A DNA stretch of 64,000 bases from Flavobacterium suaedae (GTDB taxonomy: Bacteria > Bacteroidota > Bacteroidia > Flavobacteriales > Flavobacteriaceae). The stretch's first letter is position 1; every line of letters begins with the position of its first letter. The stretch spans positions 353,610-417,609 of the forward strand of contig NZ_BMJE01000001.1 in NCBI RefSeq assembly GCF_014642915.1, given 5' to 3'. The translations under genes were made by a program, and so were the position numbers. Positions 9,904 to 18,590 of the stretch are shown in pieces. Below the pieces are notes generated by a model. It was not told the DNA's origin. It did no database searches and worked only from the letters and a program-made list of their open reading frames with translations.

Positions 9904-9936
9904 AAAAAAGCCGAAGTATAATACTTCGGCTTTTTT
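9904..9936 (+). terminator. Terminator of DUF5723 gene
   Basis: GCCGAAGTA (9910-9918), a TAA loop and TACTTCGGC (9922-9930), flanked by A and T runs. Confidence 0.85.
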
Positions 9937-9961
9937 ATTGGTTAAAAACATTAACGCAATC

Positions 9962-10007
9962 AAGTTGCATTTAAATAAACTTTAATTAATTTTGCAACTT
10001 AATTGCA
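9962..10007 (+). promoter_or_regulatory. Promoter and candidate operator of COG0523 gene
   Basis: TTG (9965-9967), a 19-base spacer and TAATTTTG (9987-9994) make a full Bacteroidota promoter. An inverted repeat TGCAA-N5-TTGCA (9993-10007) covers the -7 end and the predicted transcription start. A second half-set, AAGTTGCA (9962-9969), is the exact reverse complement of TGCAACTT (9993-10000) and overlaps the -33 element. The arrangement suggests repression, possibly by a Zur/Fur-type metal regulator, since COG0523 genes are often zinc-regulated; the regulator is an inference. Confidence 0.6.
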
Positions 10008-10019
10008 TTAAAATTAATC

Positions 10020-11225
10020 ATGATAGTAAAAAAATTACCTGTAACTGTTCTAAGCGGTTTTTTAGGTGCAGGAAAAACAACCTTATTAAATCATATTCTA
10101 CACAATAAAGAAAATTTAAAAGTAGCTGTTATCGTAAATGATATGAGCGAAATAAATATAGATGCCCGATTAGTTGAAAAAGAAGAAACACTTTCACGGA
10201 CAGAGGAGAAGCTAGTGGAAATGAGTAATGGTTGTATATGCTGCACACTCAGGGAAGATTTAATGGTAGAGGTAGAAAAATTAGCAAAAGACGGTCGGTT
10301 TGATTATTTATTAATTGAGAGTACAGGTATTAGTGAACCGGTTCCTGTAGCACAAACGTTTTCATTTGTTGACAGCGAAAATAATATTGATATGTCCAGA
10401 TTCAGTTACATTGACACGATGGTAACAGTAGTTGATTGCTTTAATTTCTTTAACGATTTTAGCACAAATGAACTTCTGCAAGACCGTGACTTAACAGATA
10501 TTCAGGATGACTATCGTACTATTGTTAATTTATTGACGGATCAAATAGAGTTTGCAAATGTTATAATACTAAATAAAACTGACTTAGTTGATAATAACAC
10601 AATAGGACTTTTAAAAGCTGCTATACACAAGTTAAATCCAAGTGCAAAAATTATACTTTCTTCTTTTGGTAAAGTAGTCCCTACTGAGATATTAAATACT
10701 CAACTTTTTGACTTTGAAGAAGCTCAAAACTCGGCTGGTTGGCAAAAAGAATTACAAGCTGAGAACCATACACCTGAAACTGAAGAATATGGTATTAGTT
10801 CCTTTGTATTTCGAAATCAAAAACCATTTCACCCTGAAAGATTCTGGAATTATTTAAATAGTCAATACCCTGATGGAATTATACGAGCCAAAGGTCTGTT
10901 TTGGCTGGCTTCAAGACCTAACGAAGCTTTAACTTTCTCTCAGGCAGGTGGTTCTTTCAGAATGGAAAGAGGAGGTGTTTGGTGGTGCAGTATGGACTTT
11001 GGGGAAAGAATTAGATATGCCTCATTTATTAATAATAGAGATATTATTGAGGAACGCTGGGACAAACAATGGGGAGACCGGATGAATGAATTGGTATTTA
11101 TAGGGCAGGATATAAATAAAGATAAAATGGTTACTGACCTTGAAGAATGTCTTTTATTAGATAATGAACAACATTTATTTGATAAAAACATGCCGTTTAA
11201 TGACCCTTTTCCTGTAAATATATAA
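10020..11225 (+). CDS. COG0523 family GTPase (CobW/ZNG1-like metallochaperone)
   Basis: A 401-residue G3E GTPase. The P-loop GFLGAGKTT is at residues 13-21, the metal-binding GCICC motif at 71-75 and the base-recognition NKTD around residue 183. The C-terminal ~130 residues form the CobW_C domain ([19 protein letters not shown]). Family members deliver zinc, cobalt or iron-type metals to client enzymes using GTP. No cobalamin genes are nearby, and the promoter carries an inverted-repeat operator, so a zinc-starvation role is more likely than a CobW role. This is inference. Confidence 0.88.
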   Translation: MIVKKLPVTVLSGFLGAGKTTLLNHILHNKENLKVAVIVNDMSEINIDARLVEKEETLSRTEEKLVEMSNGCICCTLREDLMVEVEKLAKDGRFDYLLIESTGISEPVPVAQTFSFVDSENNIDMSRFSYIDTMVTVVDCFNFFNDFSTNELLQDRDLTDIQDDYRTIVNLLTDQIEFANVIILNKTDLVDNNTIGLLKAAIHKLNPSAKIILSSFGKVVPTEILNTQLFDFEEAQNSAGWQKELQAENHTPETEEYGISSFVFRNQKPFHPERFWNYLNSQYPDGIIRAKGLFWLASRPNEALTFSQAGGSFRMERGGVWWCSMDFGERIRYASFINNRDIIEERWDKQWGDRMNELVFIGQDINKDKMVTDLEECLLLDNEQHLFDKNMPFNDPFPVNI

Positions 11226-11228
11226 TAT

Positions 11229-11420
11229 CTAAATAATTAAGAATATTAATAAAGAAGCCATTACAAAAGCAAGTGTAACATATTCGTTTTTGCTATTGGC
11301 TTCTTTTAGTATCGATTTAAATGTTCTTTTCCTTCCCAAAAACAACCAGCGTATAAAAGCTCCCGGATAGGGTAAAATAACCTCTGTTATAACTTCAATT
11401 ACAAAATCTGAACCTGCCAA
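11229..11420 (-). CDS. Small hypothetical membrane protein
   Basis: A 63-residue protein. The N-terminus is mildly hydrophobic (VIEVITEVILPYP), a basic stretch LGRKRTFKS follows, and the last 17 residues (TLAFVMASLLIFLII) form a membrane segment at the very C-terminus. It is convergent with the COG0523 gene, whose stop is 3 bases away, and lies 14 bases downstream of the lipoprotein gene on the same strand, so the two are probably cotranscribed. No family recognised. Confidence 0.5.
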   Translation of the reverse strand: MAGSDFVIEVITEVILPYPGAFIRWLFLGRKRTFKSILKEANSKNEYVTLAFVMASLLIFLII

Positions 11421-11434
11421 TGCTTTATAAATGT

Positions 11435-12025
11435 TTATTTGTGAGCTAATAGTGTTATAGTAGCTGCTGCAGTAACTTTTGCTTTAAAACTGCTATAGTC
11501 GCTTATATTTTCGCTTTTTTCATCTATAAAAATCCAACCTTCTCCACTACTATCTATTAATTGATTCGCTGTATTAGTAAATTCTTTTTCTTCCAGCCCT
11601 TTATTATTATCACTAACAAAAGATTTAATAATAGTATTTTTAGCTTCGTTTATATAGTGCACTTCTTGCAGCCTGCCAACACCATTATCCAATTTAAAAT
11701 TAGCAATCACTGCATCGCTATCGGGGTATTCTTCCAATTCCCATTGAACATCTTTTTGTACCTCCAATAAAAAATTCTGAATCTCTTTAGTGGCTTCCTT
11801 CTTTGTGGTATAAGTAAATACTTTAGTAAAATCGATATTAATATCTTTCCAGGCTACTGCAAATGCTTCAGCAAGTGCTTCTTTATCAAATAATTTAGGG
11901 ATAAACTCATCATTTTCTGTCTCTGCAACAGCTTCTACTTCCTGTTCATTATAGGTATCTTCTGCACTACAAGAAAAAAATAATCCTGATACTGCTATAA
12001 GTGATAGTATTCGTAAGTTTTTCAT
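11435..12025 (-). CDS. Hypothetical lipoprotein
   Basis: A 196-residue exported protein with a type II signal peptide; the lipobox is LFFSC with the lipidated Cys at residue 19. The mature part is acidic at first (EDTYNEQEVEAVAETENDE) and then a mixed alpha/beta domain with several conserved-looking aromatic residues; no known domain was recognised. It probably heads a two-gene unit with the 63-residue membrane protein. It borders the accessory cassette at 12.1-13.4 kb. Confidence 0.7.
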   Translation of the reverse strand: MKNLRILSLIAVSGLFFSCSAEDTYNEQEVEAVAETENDEFIPKLFDKEALAEAFAVAWKDINIDFTKVFTYTTKKEATKEIQNFLLEVQKDVQWELEEYPDSDAVIANFKLDNGVGRLQEVHYINEAKNTIIKSFVSDNNKGLEEKEFTNTANQLIDSSGEGWIFIDEKSENISDYSSFKAKVTAAATITLLAHK

Positions 12026-12431
12026 AATTATAATTTTTTAGTCGGTTAAATATACTCTAAATCACTTACAATCAGTTTATCAATTAATTATTTTTCTTAC
12101 TATTCATTATTCTCCATTGGTCATTTAAGTACTTTACTTTGTGTACGTCTTTTATTATAAGTTCGCGGTATTTCTCGTAATAGTCAGGGTATTCTTTTTT
12201 CAAAAGAATTATATTCTCATAAACTAATTTACCGTTTTATCTAATATATTTTGATTTTAATCAATAATTATTATTAAAATATTTAACTTTTAAAACATGT
12301 TAATTGTGGTTTTATCTCAATAATAATAACTAAAAATCATATTCATTTACACCCGATTTCATCATGATATAATCAAAATATCTCATAGATTATTTTTCTA
12401 TTATTATTATTAATTAAATCTAATTTTAAAA
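12026..12431. other. AT-rich intergenic region with gene remnant
   Basis: About 400 bases between divergent lipoprotein genes. The left part holds the broken copy annotated separately. The right part (12237-12431) is very AT-rich and contains no reading frame or clear TAnnTTTG promoter. Confidence 0.5.
12084..12236 (-). pseudogene. Truncated copy of the 76-residue gene at 13462
   Basis: On the minus strand an open stretch of 50 codons ends in the same peptide as the intact gene to the right: KDVHKVKYLNDQWRIMNS is identical in both, preceded by YPDYYEKYREL against DPEYYEEDREL. There is no ATG, the N-terminal third is missing, and a stop codon (12237-12239 on the plus strand reads TTA) closes the frame upstream. 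DNA similarity extends about 10 bases past the stop codon (shared TATCAATTAATTATTTT). It is therefore a partial duplicate rather than a gene. Confidence 0.75.
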
Positions 12432-13130
12432 ATGTTAAAAAGAATTTGGATGCCTTTAATGGCATTAGTAATTTTCGGCTGTTCAAGTGATAATGATTCA
12501 ACAGAAATTAAAAAGCAAGCTTTTACAAAGAGTGATGATTTTACAATTAAAGATTTTGCTTATACACATTGTGTACTCACAAAAGATATAATGGATGTTT
12601 GGACAAATGAAGTTGAATCCGGTAGAGAAATTAAAGAAGAAGTAATTTATCAAATCCAAAGTGCTAAAACTGAATCTGAAATTAAATCTATCTTAGAAAA
12701 TAATGGGGTATCTAAAGAGAATACATTAAAAATTGTAGAACTTCACATTCAGCAAATTGATAATTTTAAAAATTTTATAGATAAAAATAAAGAATTTTCT
12801 ACTTTAGAGACTAAAGCTCAAGAACAAGCTATAAGTAATGCTGTTAGTGAAATGATTACCTTAAATCCTGGAAATATATTTCATCCTGGGGATATCTATG
12901 AACCAAATGTACATCCTTGTAACAGAGATAAAAGATTAGGTTTAAGAGATTGTTTTGAGGATGCCAGTGTAACGATGGGTATTGGGCTTATTGGTGGTAT
13001 TTGGACATGCGGTATATCAATATTAAGTGGCACTCTTGTTGCAGGAGTTCAGGCTGCCTTATGCGAAAGAAGAGTTTTAAGAGCATGGCACAATTGTCTT
13101 GATGATGCAGGTATTGTAATACATATATAA
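12432..13130 (+). CDS. Hypothetical lipoprotein with glycine-zipper-like C-terminus
   Basis: A 232-residue exported protein with a type II signal peptide, probable lipidated Cys at residue 17 (VIFGC). The middle (60-150) is predicted helical and charged. The C-terminal ~70 residues differ: a glycine-rich hydrophobic stretch at about 183-205 (GIGLIGGIWTCG then ISILSGTLVAG) is bracketed by cysteines 163, 174, 193, 211 and 222. This resembles the hydrophobic glycine-zipper core of class II bacteriocins and pore-forming peptides, but no family is recognised. It is followed after 2 bases by a small membrane protein gene, a layout also seen for toxin and immunity pairs. That reading is speculative. 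Confidence 0.65.
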   Translation: MLKRIWMPLMALVIFGCSSDNDSTEIKKQAFTKSDDFTIKDFAYTHCVLTKDIMDVWTNEVESGREIKEEVIYQIQSAKTESEIKSILENNGVSKENTLKIVELHIQQIDNFKNFIDKNKEFSTLETKAQEQAISNAVSEMITLNPGNIFHPGDIYEPNVHPCNRDKRLGLRDCFEDASVTMGIGLIGGIWTCGISILSGTLVAGVQAALCERRVLRAWHNCLDDAGIVIHI

Positions 13131-13132
13131 TT

Positions 13133-13381
13133 ATGAACAATAAGATATTACCAATAATATTGATTATAATATTTGCAATTTTTTTATCCTTTGATAATGA
13201 AATAGTATTCTATTTGCAGGCAATTATAGTTATATTTATGGTAACCATGTCTATAATCAAACTTAAAAGGTTATATACAATCAATAAAATAGATAAATTT
13301 ATTTTTGGTGCTACACTAATAGTATTAGTATTTCTTACCATTACAATACTTTATTTTTTATATAAAAAATACTTGAAATAA
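13133..13381 (+). CDS. Small three-helix membrane protein
   Basis: An 82-residue protein with three predicted membrane helices (about 5-22, 27-45 and 58-77) and a basic C-terminus (YKKYLK). It starts 2 bases after the lipoprotein stop, so the two are translationally linked. No family recognised. Position and size would suit an immunity or accessory protein for the lipoprotein; this is inference only. Confidence 0.6.
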   Translation: MNNKILPIILIIIFAIFLSFDNEIVFYLQAIIVIFMVTMSIIKLKRLYTINKIDKFIFGATLIVLVFLTITILYFLYKKYLK

Positions 13382-13388
13382 TTCTGAT

Positions 13389-13422
13389 AATATGAGATAG
13401 TATAATTATACTATCTCATATT
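13389..13422. terminator. 34-bp perfect palindrome, bidirectional terminator
   Basis: The two halves (17 bases each, core ATGAGATAGTATAA) meet at 13405/13406 without a loop. It lies 8 bases after the membrane protein stop and 40 bases before the stop of the convergent 76-residue gene, so it probably serves both strands. Confidence 0.65.
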
Positions 13423-13461
13423 TATTTAAAATAAGAACTATTAAAATCAAGTCATTATCAA

Positions 13462-13692
13462 TTAATTATTTTCTCTGCTATTCATTATTCGCCATTGGTC
13501 ATTTAAATACTTTACTTTATGTACATCTTTCATTATAAGTTCACGGTCTTCCTCATAATACTCCGGGTCTTCATTTTTAAATTCGTCATACTCCCCTGCC
13601 CGTTCCAGTATATTATCAATAACAGGTTTTAATTTATCTTGCACAAATTGTGGCATTCCGTTAAATAACTCTTCAAGTTCTTTTTTAAACAT
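13462..13692 (-). CDS. Small conserved hypothetical protein
   Basis: A 76-residue, highly acidic, soluble protein with no signal peptide. It is predicted to be mostly helical (FVQDKLKPVIDNILERAG, then DRELIMKDVHKVKYLND). It lies 30 bases upstream-adjacent to comM in the minus-strand order: comM is downstream of the shared region's other side, and this gene follows comM's stop. A truncated duplicate sits at 12084-12236. No domain recognised; the duplication shows the family is real. Confidence 0.7.
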   Translation of the reverse strand: MFKKELEELFNGMPQFVQDKLKPVIDNILERAGEYDEFKNEDPEYYEEDRELIMKDVHKVKYLNDQWRIMNSRENN

Positions 13693-13722
13693 ATTTTTTA
13701 TTCTTTATTAATTCTTACCACA

Positions 13723-15258
13723 TTATCCCAGCCAGCCCTCTCGGTCTAAACTTCTGTATTGTATAGCTTCTGAGATATGATGTGGTTCAATATTTTCGGC
13801 ATTTTCAAGATCAGCAATAGTACGGCTTACTTTTAATATTCTGTCATAAGCCCTTGCCGAAAGGTTTAATCGTTCCATAGCTGTTTTCAGTAATTGTAAC
13901 GATGTACTGTCTAATTTACAAAACTCCTGAATATGCTTGGTATTCATTTGTGCATTATAATGAATACTTTTATTACTTTCAAATCTTTTAGTCTGTATTT
14001 CTCTTGCTTTAATAACTCTTTCACGTATTTCCTTACTACTCTCCGCTTTTTGAGTATCGCTTAGCTTTTCAAAAGGCACGGGAGTAACTTCAATGTGTAT
14101 ATCAATCCTGTCCAATAATGGTCCTGAAATTTTACTTAAATAACGCTGTATTTCATGTGGTGAAGATGCGGATGGAACATCAGGGTCATTAAAATAACCG
14201 CTTGGGCTGGGGTTCATACTGGCAACCAACATGAATGATGACGGATAGGTTATCGTAAATTTAGAACGGCTTATAGTTACCTCTCTATCTTCCAGAGGCT
14301 GTCGCATAACCTCCAGTACGTCTCGCTTAAACTCAGGAAGCTCATCAAGAAAAAGCACACCATTATGTGCCATAGAAATTTCTCCCGGCTGAGGGAAACT
14401 TCCTCCACCCACAAGTGCTACATTACTTATAGTATGGTGCGGACTTCTAAACGGTCGCTGATTCATTAAACCTACATCTTTAAGTTTACCTGCAACACTA
14501 TGTATTTTAGTAGTTTCCAAGGCTTCATGCAGTGTCATTGGTGGCAATATGCTTGGTAAGCGTTTTGCCAACATGGTTTTACCTGCACCGGGAGGACCTA
14601 TCAATATTATATTATGCCCTCCTGCTGCTGCAATTTCCATACAGCGCTTTATACTCTCCTGTCCTTTAACATCACTAAAATCAAATTCAGGAAAATCAAG
14701 GGTTTTGTAAAACTCTTCTCTTGTATTAATTACAGTTGGTTCAAGTGTACTCTTACCTTCAAAAAACTCAATTACTTCTGTAAGGTTTTCTATTCCATAT
14801 ACATCTAATCCGCTCACAATAGCTGCTTCTCTCACATTCTCCTTCGGCAGGAAAAAGCCTTTAAATCCTTCTTCTTTTGCTTTTATAGCAATGGGTAGCA
14901 CCCCTTTTATGGGTTGAAGGCTACCGTCAAGCGACAACTCACCCATTATAATATAATCTCCTACATCATTAGCTTTTATTTGCCCTGATGCTGCCAGTAT
15001 ACCAATAGCTAAAGTAAGGTCGTAAGCAGAGCCTTCTTTACGCATGTCGGCAGGAGCCATGTTTATTGTTATTTTTTTACCGGGAAGTTGATAACCTGTG
15101 TTTTTAAGTGCGGCTGCAATACGATAACTACTTTCTTTAATAGCGTTGTCGGGCAACCCTACCAAGTGATATCCTATTCCTTTATCAATATTAACTTCAA
15201 CAGTAATAGTGGTAGCTTCTACGCCAAAAACAGCGCTTCCGAAGACTTTTATTAGCAT
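13723..15258 (-). CDS. comM: YifB/ComM family AAA+ ATPase
   Basis: A 511-residue protein of the Mg-chelatase-like AAA family. Residues ~1-170 form the Lon-protease-like fold (ChlI domain), the AAA module carries Walker [16 protein letters not shown] and Walker B-like LFLDELPEF, followed by an Mg_chelatase C-terminal domain ([20 protein letters not shown]). ComM in naturally transformable bacteria is a hexameric helicase that drives branch migration during integration of foreign DNA; family members are widespread. Cytoplasmic. The 76-residue gene follows it after 30 bases on the same strand, so they may be cotranscribed. Confidence 0.92.
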   Translation of the reverse strand: MLIKVFGSAVFGVEATTITVEVNIDKGIGYHLVGLPDNAIKESSYRIAAALKNTGYQLPGKKITINMAPADMRKEGSAYDLTLAIGILAASGQIKANDVGDYIIMGELSLDGSLQPIKGVLPIAIKAKEEGFKGFFLPKENVREAAIVSGLDVYGIENLTEVIEFFEGKSTLEPTVINTREEFYKTLDFPEFDFSDVKGQESIKRCMEIAAAGGHNIILIGPPGAGKTMLAKRLPSILPPMTLHEALETTKIHSVAGKLKDVGLMNQRPFRSPHHTISNVALVGGGSFPQPGEISMAHNGVLFLDELPEFKRDVLEVMRQPLEDREVTISRSKFTITYPSSFMLVASMNPSPSGYFNDPDVPSASSPHEIQRYLSKISGPLLDRIDIHIEVTPVPFEKLSDTQKAESSKEIRERVIKAREIQTKRFESNKSIHYNAQMNTKHIQEFCKLDSTSLQLLKTAMERLNLSARAYDRILKVSRTIADLENAENIEPHHISEAIQYRSLDREGWLG

Positions 15259-15423
15259 AATTGTTTAATAATTTTAGGCATTCGAAAATAACCTAAAAAA
15301 GTGTATAAATCATAAATTACACTTAAAAATAATCGCACTTTTCTCACATTGACTAATAAGTTTTTAAATTGTATATCTATACTGATTGATATTAAAAAAT
15401 AAATCTTAGCCTTTATTACATAG

Positions 15424-16668
15424 ATGCCTGACTATTTTGAAATTGAATACTATAACATGGTGTTGCTTGCTACAGGAGTTATTGCTCTGCTGGCAGCTAT
15501 AATACCTGTTATTACACAACGTAAAGTTCTATCTGCTCCGGTTGTATATATGCTACTGGGTATTGGTGGTTATTTTATATTCCTGCACTATTTCTTTCAG
15601 CCAATGGACTACATGGAGGTAATTAAAAAAGTTACTGAATTTGTAGTTATTATAGCACTTACCAATGCCGGCTTAAAAATAAAAGAACCTTTTAAATGGA
15701 GTACTTGGCGTAATTCTTTAAGGTTACTGGCTATTGTTATGCCTTTTACTATAGTTGCCGCTGCTTTTTTAGGCTGGTGGATTATTGGTCTTGCTCCTGC
15801 TACCGCTTTATTATTCGGGGCTTTAATAGCTCCTACAGACCCTGTACTGGCTAGTGAATTACAAACATCTCAGCCCAGTGAAGCAGATACATCTAAAATT
15901 AAACTGGGGCTTACTTCCGAAGCCGGTTTAAATGATGGTCTGGCTTTCCCTTTCACTTATTTTGCCATTTTAGCGGCACAAAAAGGAATGGAAATTGAAA
16001 ATTGGATTGGTGATTGGTTACTACACTACGTACTAATTAGAATTGTAGTAGCCGTTATAATTGGTTTACTGTCTGGCTGGATATTATTTAAAATAGTATT
16101 TAATGTTGCTAAAAATGAATTGTTAACACAGATAAGCCGAGGGATATTATCATTATCTTTAACATTACTACCATATGCTATAACTGAAATGGTAGGCGGA
16201 TATGGATTTATAGCTGTTTTTATAGCTGCCTGTATATTTAGCCGATATGAAAAGTTTGATGAACATATGGATAGTCTGCACGACTTTAATGAAGAGCTTG
16301 AAAGCCTTATAGTAGCTGTAATATTTATAGTTACAGGTATATTTATAGCCTCTCACTATTATATATTAATAGACGTTAAAATTATTTCAGTAGCACTAAT
16401 AATGATATTCTTAATACGACCTGTAATTGGGTACTTATCACTATTAGGTACTGATTTAAACAAATTTCAAAAATTTGTACTCTCGTTTTACGGAATCAGA
16501 GGTATAGGCTCAGTGTTTTATTTAGCTTATGCTCTTACTTCTGCTGATTTTAAAGACTCTGAAAAATTGTTTGAGATTACTATAGCAATTATATTTTTCT
16601 CTGTACTTATACACGGTTTAACAGCACACCGCGTGCAAAAAAGAATTTATAAACATGACTCAACATAA
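15424..16668 (+). CDS. CPA1/NhaP-type cation:proton antiporter
   Basis: A 414-residue inner-membrane protein with about 12 predicted helices. Diagnostic for monovalent cation/proton antiporters are LIAPTDPVLASEL in the unwound-helix region and SEAGLNDGLAFP with the ND ion-binding pair. It probably exchanges Na+ or K+ for H+. The gene overlaps the next one by 14 bases (stop at 16666-16668, next start 16655), so translation is coupled to the CoA-disulfide reductase-like gene. No C-terminal TrkA or CNMP regulatory domain is present. Confidence 0.85.
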   Translation: MPDYFEIEYYNMVLLATGVIALLAAIIPVITQRKVLSAPVVYMLLGIGGYFIFLHYFFQPMDYMEVIKKVTEFVVIIALTNAGLKIKEPFKWSTWRNSLRLLAIVMPFTIVAAAFLGWWIIGLAPATALLFGALIAPTDPVLASELQTSQPSEADTSKIKLGLTSEAGLNDGLAFPFTYFAILAAQKGMEIENWIGDWLLHYVLIRIVVAVIIGLLSGWILFKIVFNVAKNELLTQISRGILSLSLTLLPYAITEMVGGYGFIAVFIAACIFSRYEKFDEHMDSLHDFNEELESLIVAVIFIVTGIFIASHYYILIDVKIISVALIMIFLIRPVIGYLSLLGTDLNKFQKFVLSFYGIRGIGSVFYLAYALTSADFKDSEKLFEITIAIIFFSVLIHGLTAHRVQKRIYKHDST

Positions 16669-18025
16669 AAGTAAAGGCAATAAACTTGTAGTGATTGGCG
16701 GAGATGCAGCAGGGATGTCAGCAGCATCAAAAGTAAGAAGAGAAAATCCTGAACGAGAGATAATAGTATTTGAAAAATCAAGCTACACCTCCTACTCTGC
16801 TTGTGGTATTCCTTATTTTATATCTAATACAATACCTGATATTAATGAACTTATAGTGCGAAGCCCTGAAGAGTTTAGAGAAAAATATGATATTAATGTA
16901 CACATACAACACGAAGTTATACAGGTAAACACTAAAGAGAAAAAGATAAAAGTAAAGGACATTGAAGGTAATAAAGAGTTTTGGGAGAGTTATGACCAGT
17001 TACTGATTGCTACAGGTGCTAAAGCCTATTGTCCTGATGTAAAAGGTTATAATGCTGATGGTATTTTCGGAGTATCGAATTTGAGAAGCGGTGTAAAAGT
17101 CGAAAAGTTTATTGAGGAAGAAAAGCCTAAGAAAGCGGTAATAATAGGCGGTGGTTATATCGGGCTGGAAATGGCAGAGGCATTACTAATACGCGGGCTG
17201 GAAGTAACCATAATAAACAAATCTCCACAGTTAATGAATACGCTTGACCCAGATATGGGAGAAAAAATATCGGAAGCGATGAAAGGTTTGGGTATTACAG
17301 TGTATTGCGGAGAAGCCTTAAACTATTTTAAAACTAAGGATAACAAAGTAATCGCGGTAGTAAGCGAAAACAGAACCATAAAAACCGATATGGTTATACT
17401 GGGTATGGGCGCATTGCCTAACACCGGGTTTTTAAAAGGTTCAGGGATTGACCTGGGCGTAAAAAACGCTATAAAAGTAAATGCACAAATGCAAACCAAT
17501 ATAGAAGATGTATATGCCGCCGGCGATTGCAGTGAAACATTGGACCTTACCAGCAAACGGCCAACGCATATTGCTTTGGGTACGGTAGCCAATAAAACAG
17601 GGTTGGTTGCGGGTAGTAATTTAGCTGGTGAAAAAAGTGTATTCCCCGGTGTTGTAGGTACGGCAGTTTGTAAACTTTGCAGTTATGAGGTTGCCCGAAC
17701 GGGGCTTCGTGAAAAAGATATAGAAAGTTTAGGTATAGAATATGTTACAGGTACTATTGACAGTAAAACCAGAGCGCATTACTACCCGGGTGCTAAGGAC
17801 ATAACTGTAAAGCTACTTGCAGAAAAAAACAGCGGGCGACTACTCGGTGGGCAAATAGTAGGTATGGAAGGTGCCGCCAAACGTATTGATGTTATAGCAA
17901 CAGCTTTAACCCACAACCTTACACTGCAAAATATTATCGATCTAGACCTTTCTTACGCTCCTCCCTTCTCCCCTGTTTGGGATCCTGTGCAAACAGCAGC
18001 GAGGCATTTAATTAAAAGTATATAA
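16655..18025 (+). CDS. CoA-disulfide reductase-like flavoenzyme
   Basis: A 456-residue single-cysteine FAD/NAD(P)-dependent disulfide oxidoreductase. The FAD site is VIGGDAAGMSA (13-23), the redox-active cysteine C50 lies in SYSACGIPY, the NAD(P) site is IIGGGYIGLEMAEA, and the C-terminal dimer domain has YAPPFSPVWDPV with the tyrosines used by CoA-disulfide reductases. Members reduce CoA disulfide or per/polysulfides; NADH oxidase is an alternative activity. Translationally coupled to the antiporter and ends at a strong terminator. Confidence 0.87.
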   Translation: MTQHKSKGNKLVVIGGDAAGMSAASKVRRENPEREIIVFEKSSYTSYSACGIPYFISNTIPDINELIVRSPEEFREKYDINVHIQHEVIQVNTKEKKIKVKDIEGNKEFWESYDQLLIATGAKAYCPDVKGYNADGIFGVSNLRSGVKVEKFIEEEKPKKAVIIGGGYIGLEMAEALLIRGLEVTIINKSPQLMNTLDPDMGEKISEAMKGLGITVYCGEALNYFKTKDNKVIAVVSENRTIKTDMVILGMGALPNTGFLKGSGIDLGVKNAIKVNAQMQTNIEDVYAAGDCSETLDLTSKRPTHIALGTVANKTGLVAGSNLAGEKSVFPGVVGTAVCKLCSYEVARTGLREKDIESLGIEYVTGTIDSKTRAHYYPGAKDITVKLLAEKNSGRLLGGQIVGMEGAAKRIDVIATALTHNLTLQNIIDLDLSYAPPFSPVWDPVQTAARHLIKSI

Positions 18026-18058
18026 AAAAAGCTCCTTAAAAAGGAGCTTTTTTTATTT
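18022..18058. terminator. Terminator, copy 1 of a 37-bp inverted repeat
   Basis: GCTCCTT-AAA-AAGGAGC (18031-18047) with 7 A before and 7 T after. It serves the plus-strand flavoenzyme gene and, in reverse, the lipoprotein ending at 18069. The same 37 bases occur in inverted orientation at 19188-19224. Confidence 0.85.
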
Positions 18059-18068
18059 TCAGATAATG

Positions 18069-18551
18069 TTATTTAATATCAGCAATTACTCTATCTCTTT
18101 CAATTGTATAATCGTTATAAACATCAGGATTTTCATCTAAATAAGTTCTTACCGGTTTTCCGTTAGGTAGCTCATCCTTAATAATAAAGTCTCCTTTATA
18201 TTCTCCTTCATAACTATTAGTTACCAAACCTTCATCATCACACCCTGAACCTGTTTGAATAATAGCTGAATGAGCAAGACTTCTTTCTCCATCTTTATCC
18301 TTTAAAACTATTCTAAGTTGATACTTGAAACAGTTATTATCCCAGCTAATTAAATCAACTTCAACAAATATTCCGGTTTCTTTAGGTACTGGTTCAGTAG
18401 ATTTCACATTAAAACCAGCATTAGATTTAGCTGCTTCATTATTAGTTACTTCACTATCATTTGAACACGATTGAGTACCTATTATCAAAAAAAGTAAACA
18501 TAAAACAAAAATTGATTTTGCTACTACTGTATATAATGGTTTTTTATTCAT
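18069..18551 (-). CDS. Hypothetical lipoprotein, paralogue A
   Basis: A 160-residue exported protein with a long hydrophobic leader and a lipidated Cys in the GTQSC lipobox (about residue 29). The mature domain resembles the next gene's product: AHSAIIQTGSGCDDEG, then KDELPNGKPVRTYLDE. Three cysteines in the mature part are conserved between the two, so disulfides are possible. No known domain. It lies 39 bases downstream of its paralogue and is probably cotranscribed with it. Confidence 0.65.
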   Translation of the reverse strand: MNKKPLYTVVAKSIFVLCLLFLIIGTQSCSNDSEVTNNEAAKSNAGFNVKSTEPVPKETGIFVEVDLISWDNNCFKYQLRIVLKDKDGERSLAHSAIIQTGSGCDDEGLVTNSYEGEYKGDFIIKDELPNGKPVRTYLDENPDVYNDYTIERDRVIADIK

Positions 18552-18590
18552 AATAAATTTATTGCTTAGTGATTATTTTATATATGGACG

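Noticed and set aside
10020..11225. Assignment of the COG0523 gene as cobW for cobalamin synthesis
   Set aside because: No cobalamin genes are nearby and the family has many non-B12 members; only the family name is supported.
12201..12236. A possible TTG-started 39-residue peptide from the broken duplicate
   Set aside because: It lacks the N-terminal half of the family and any promoter; a pseudogene fragment is the simpler reading.
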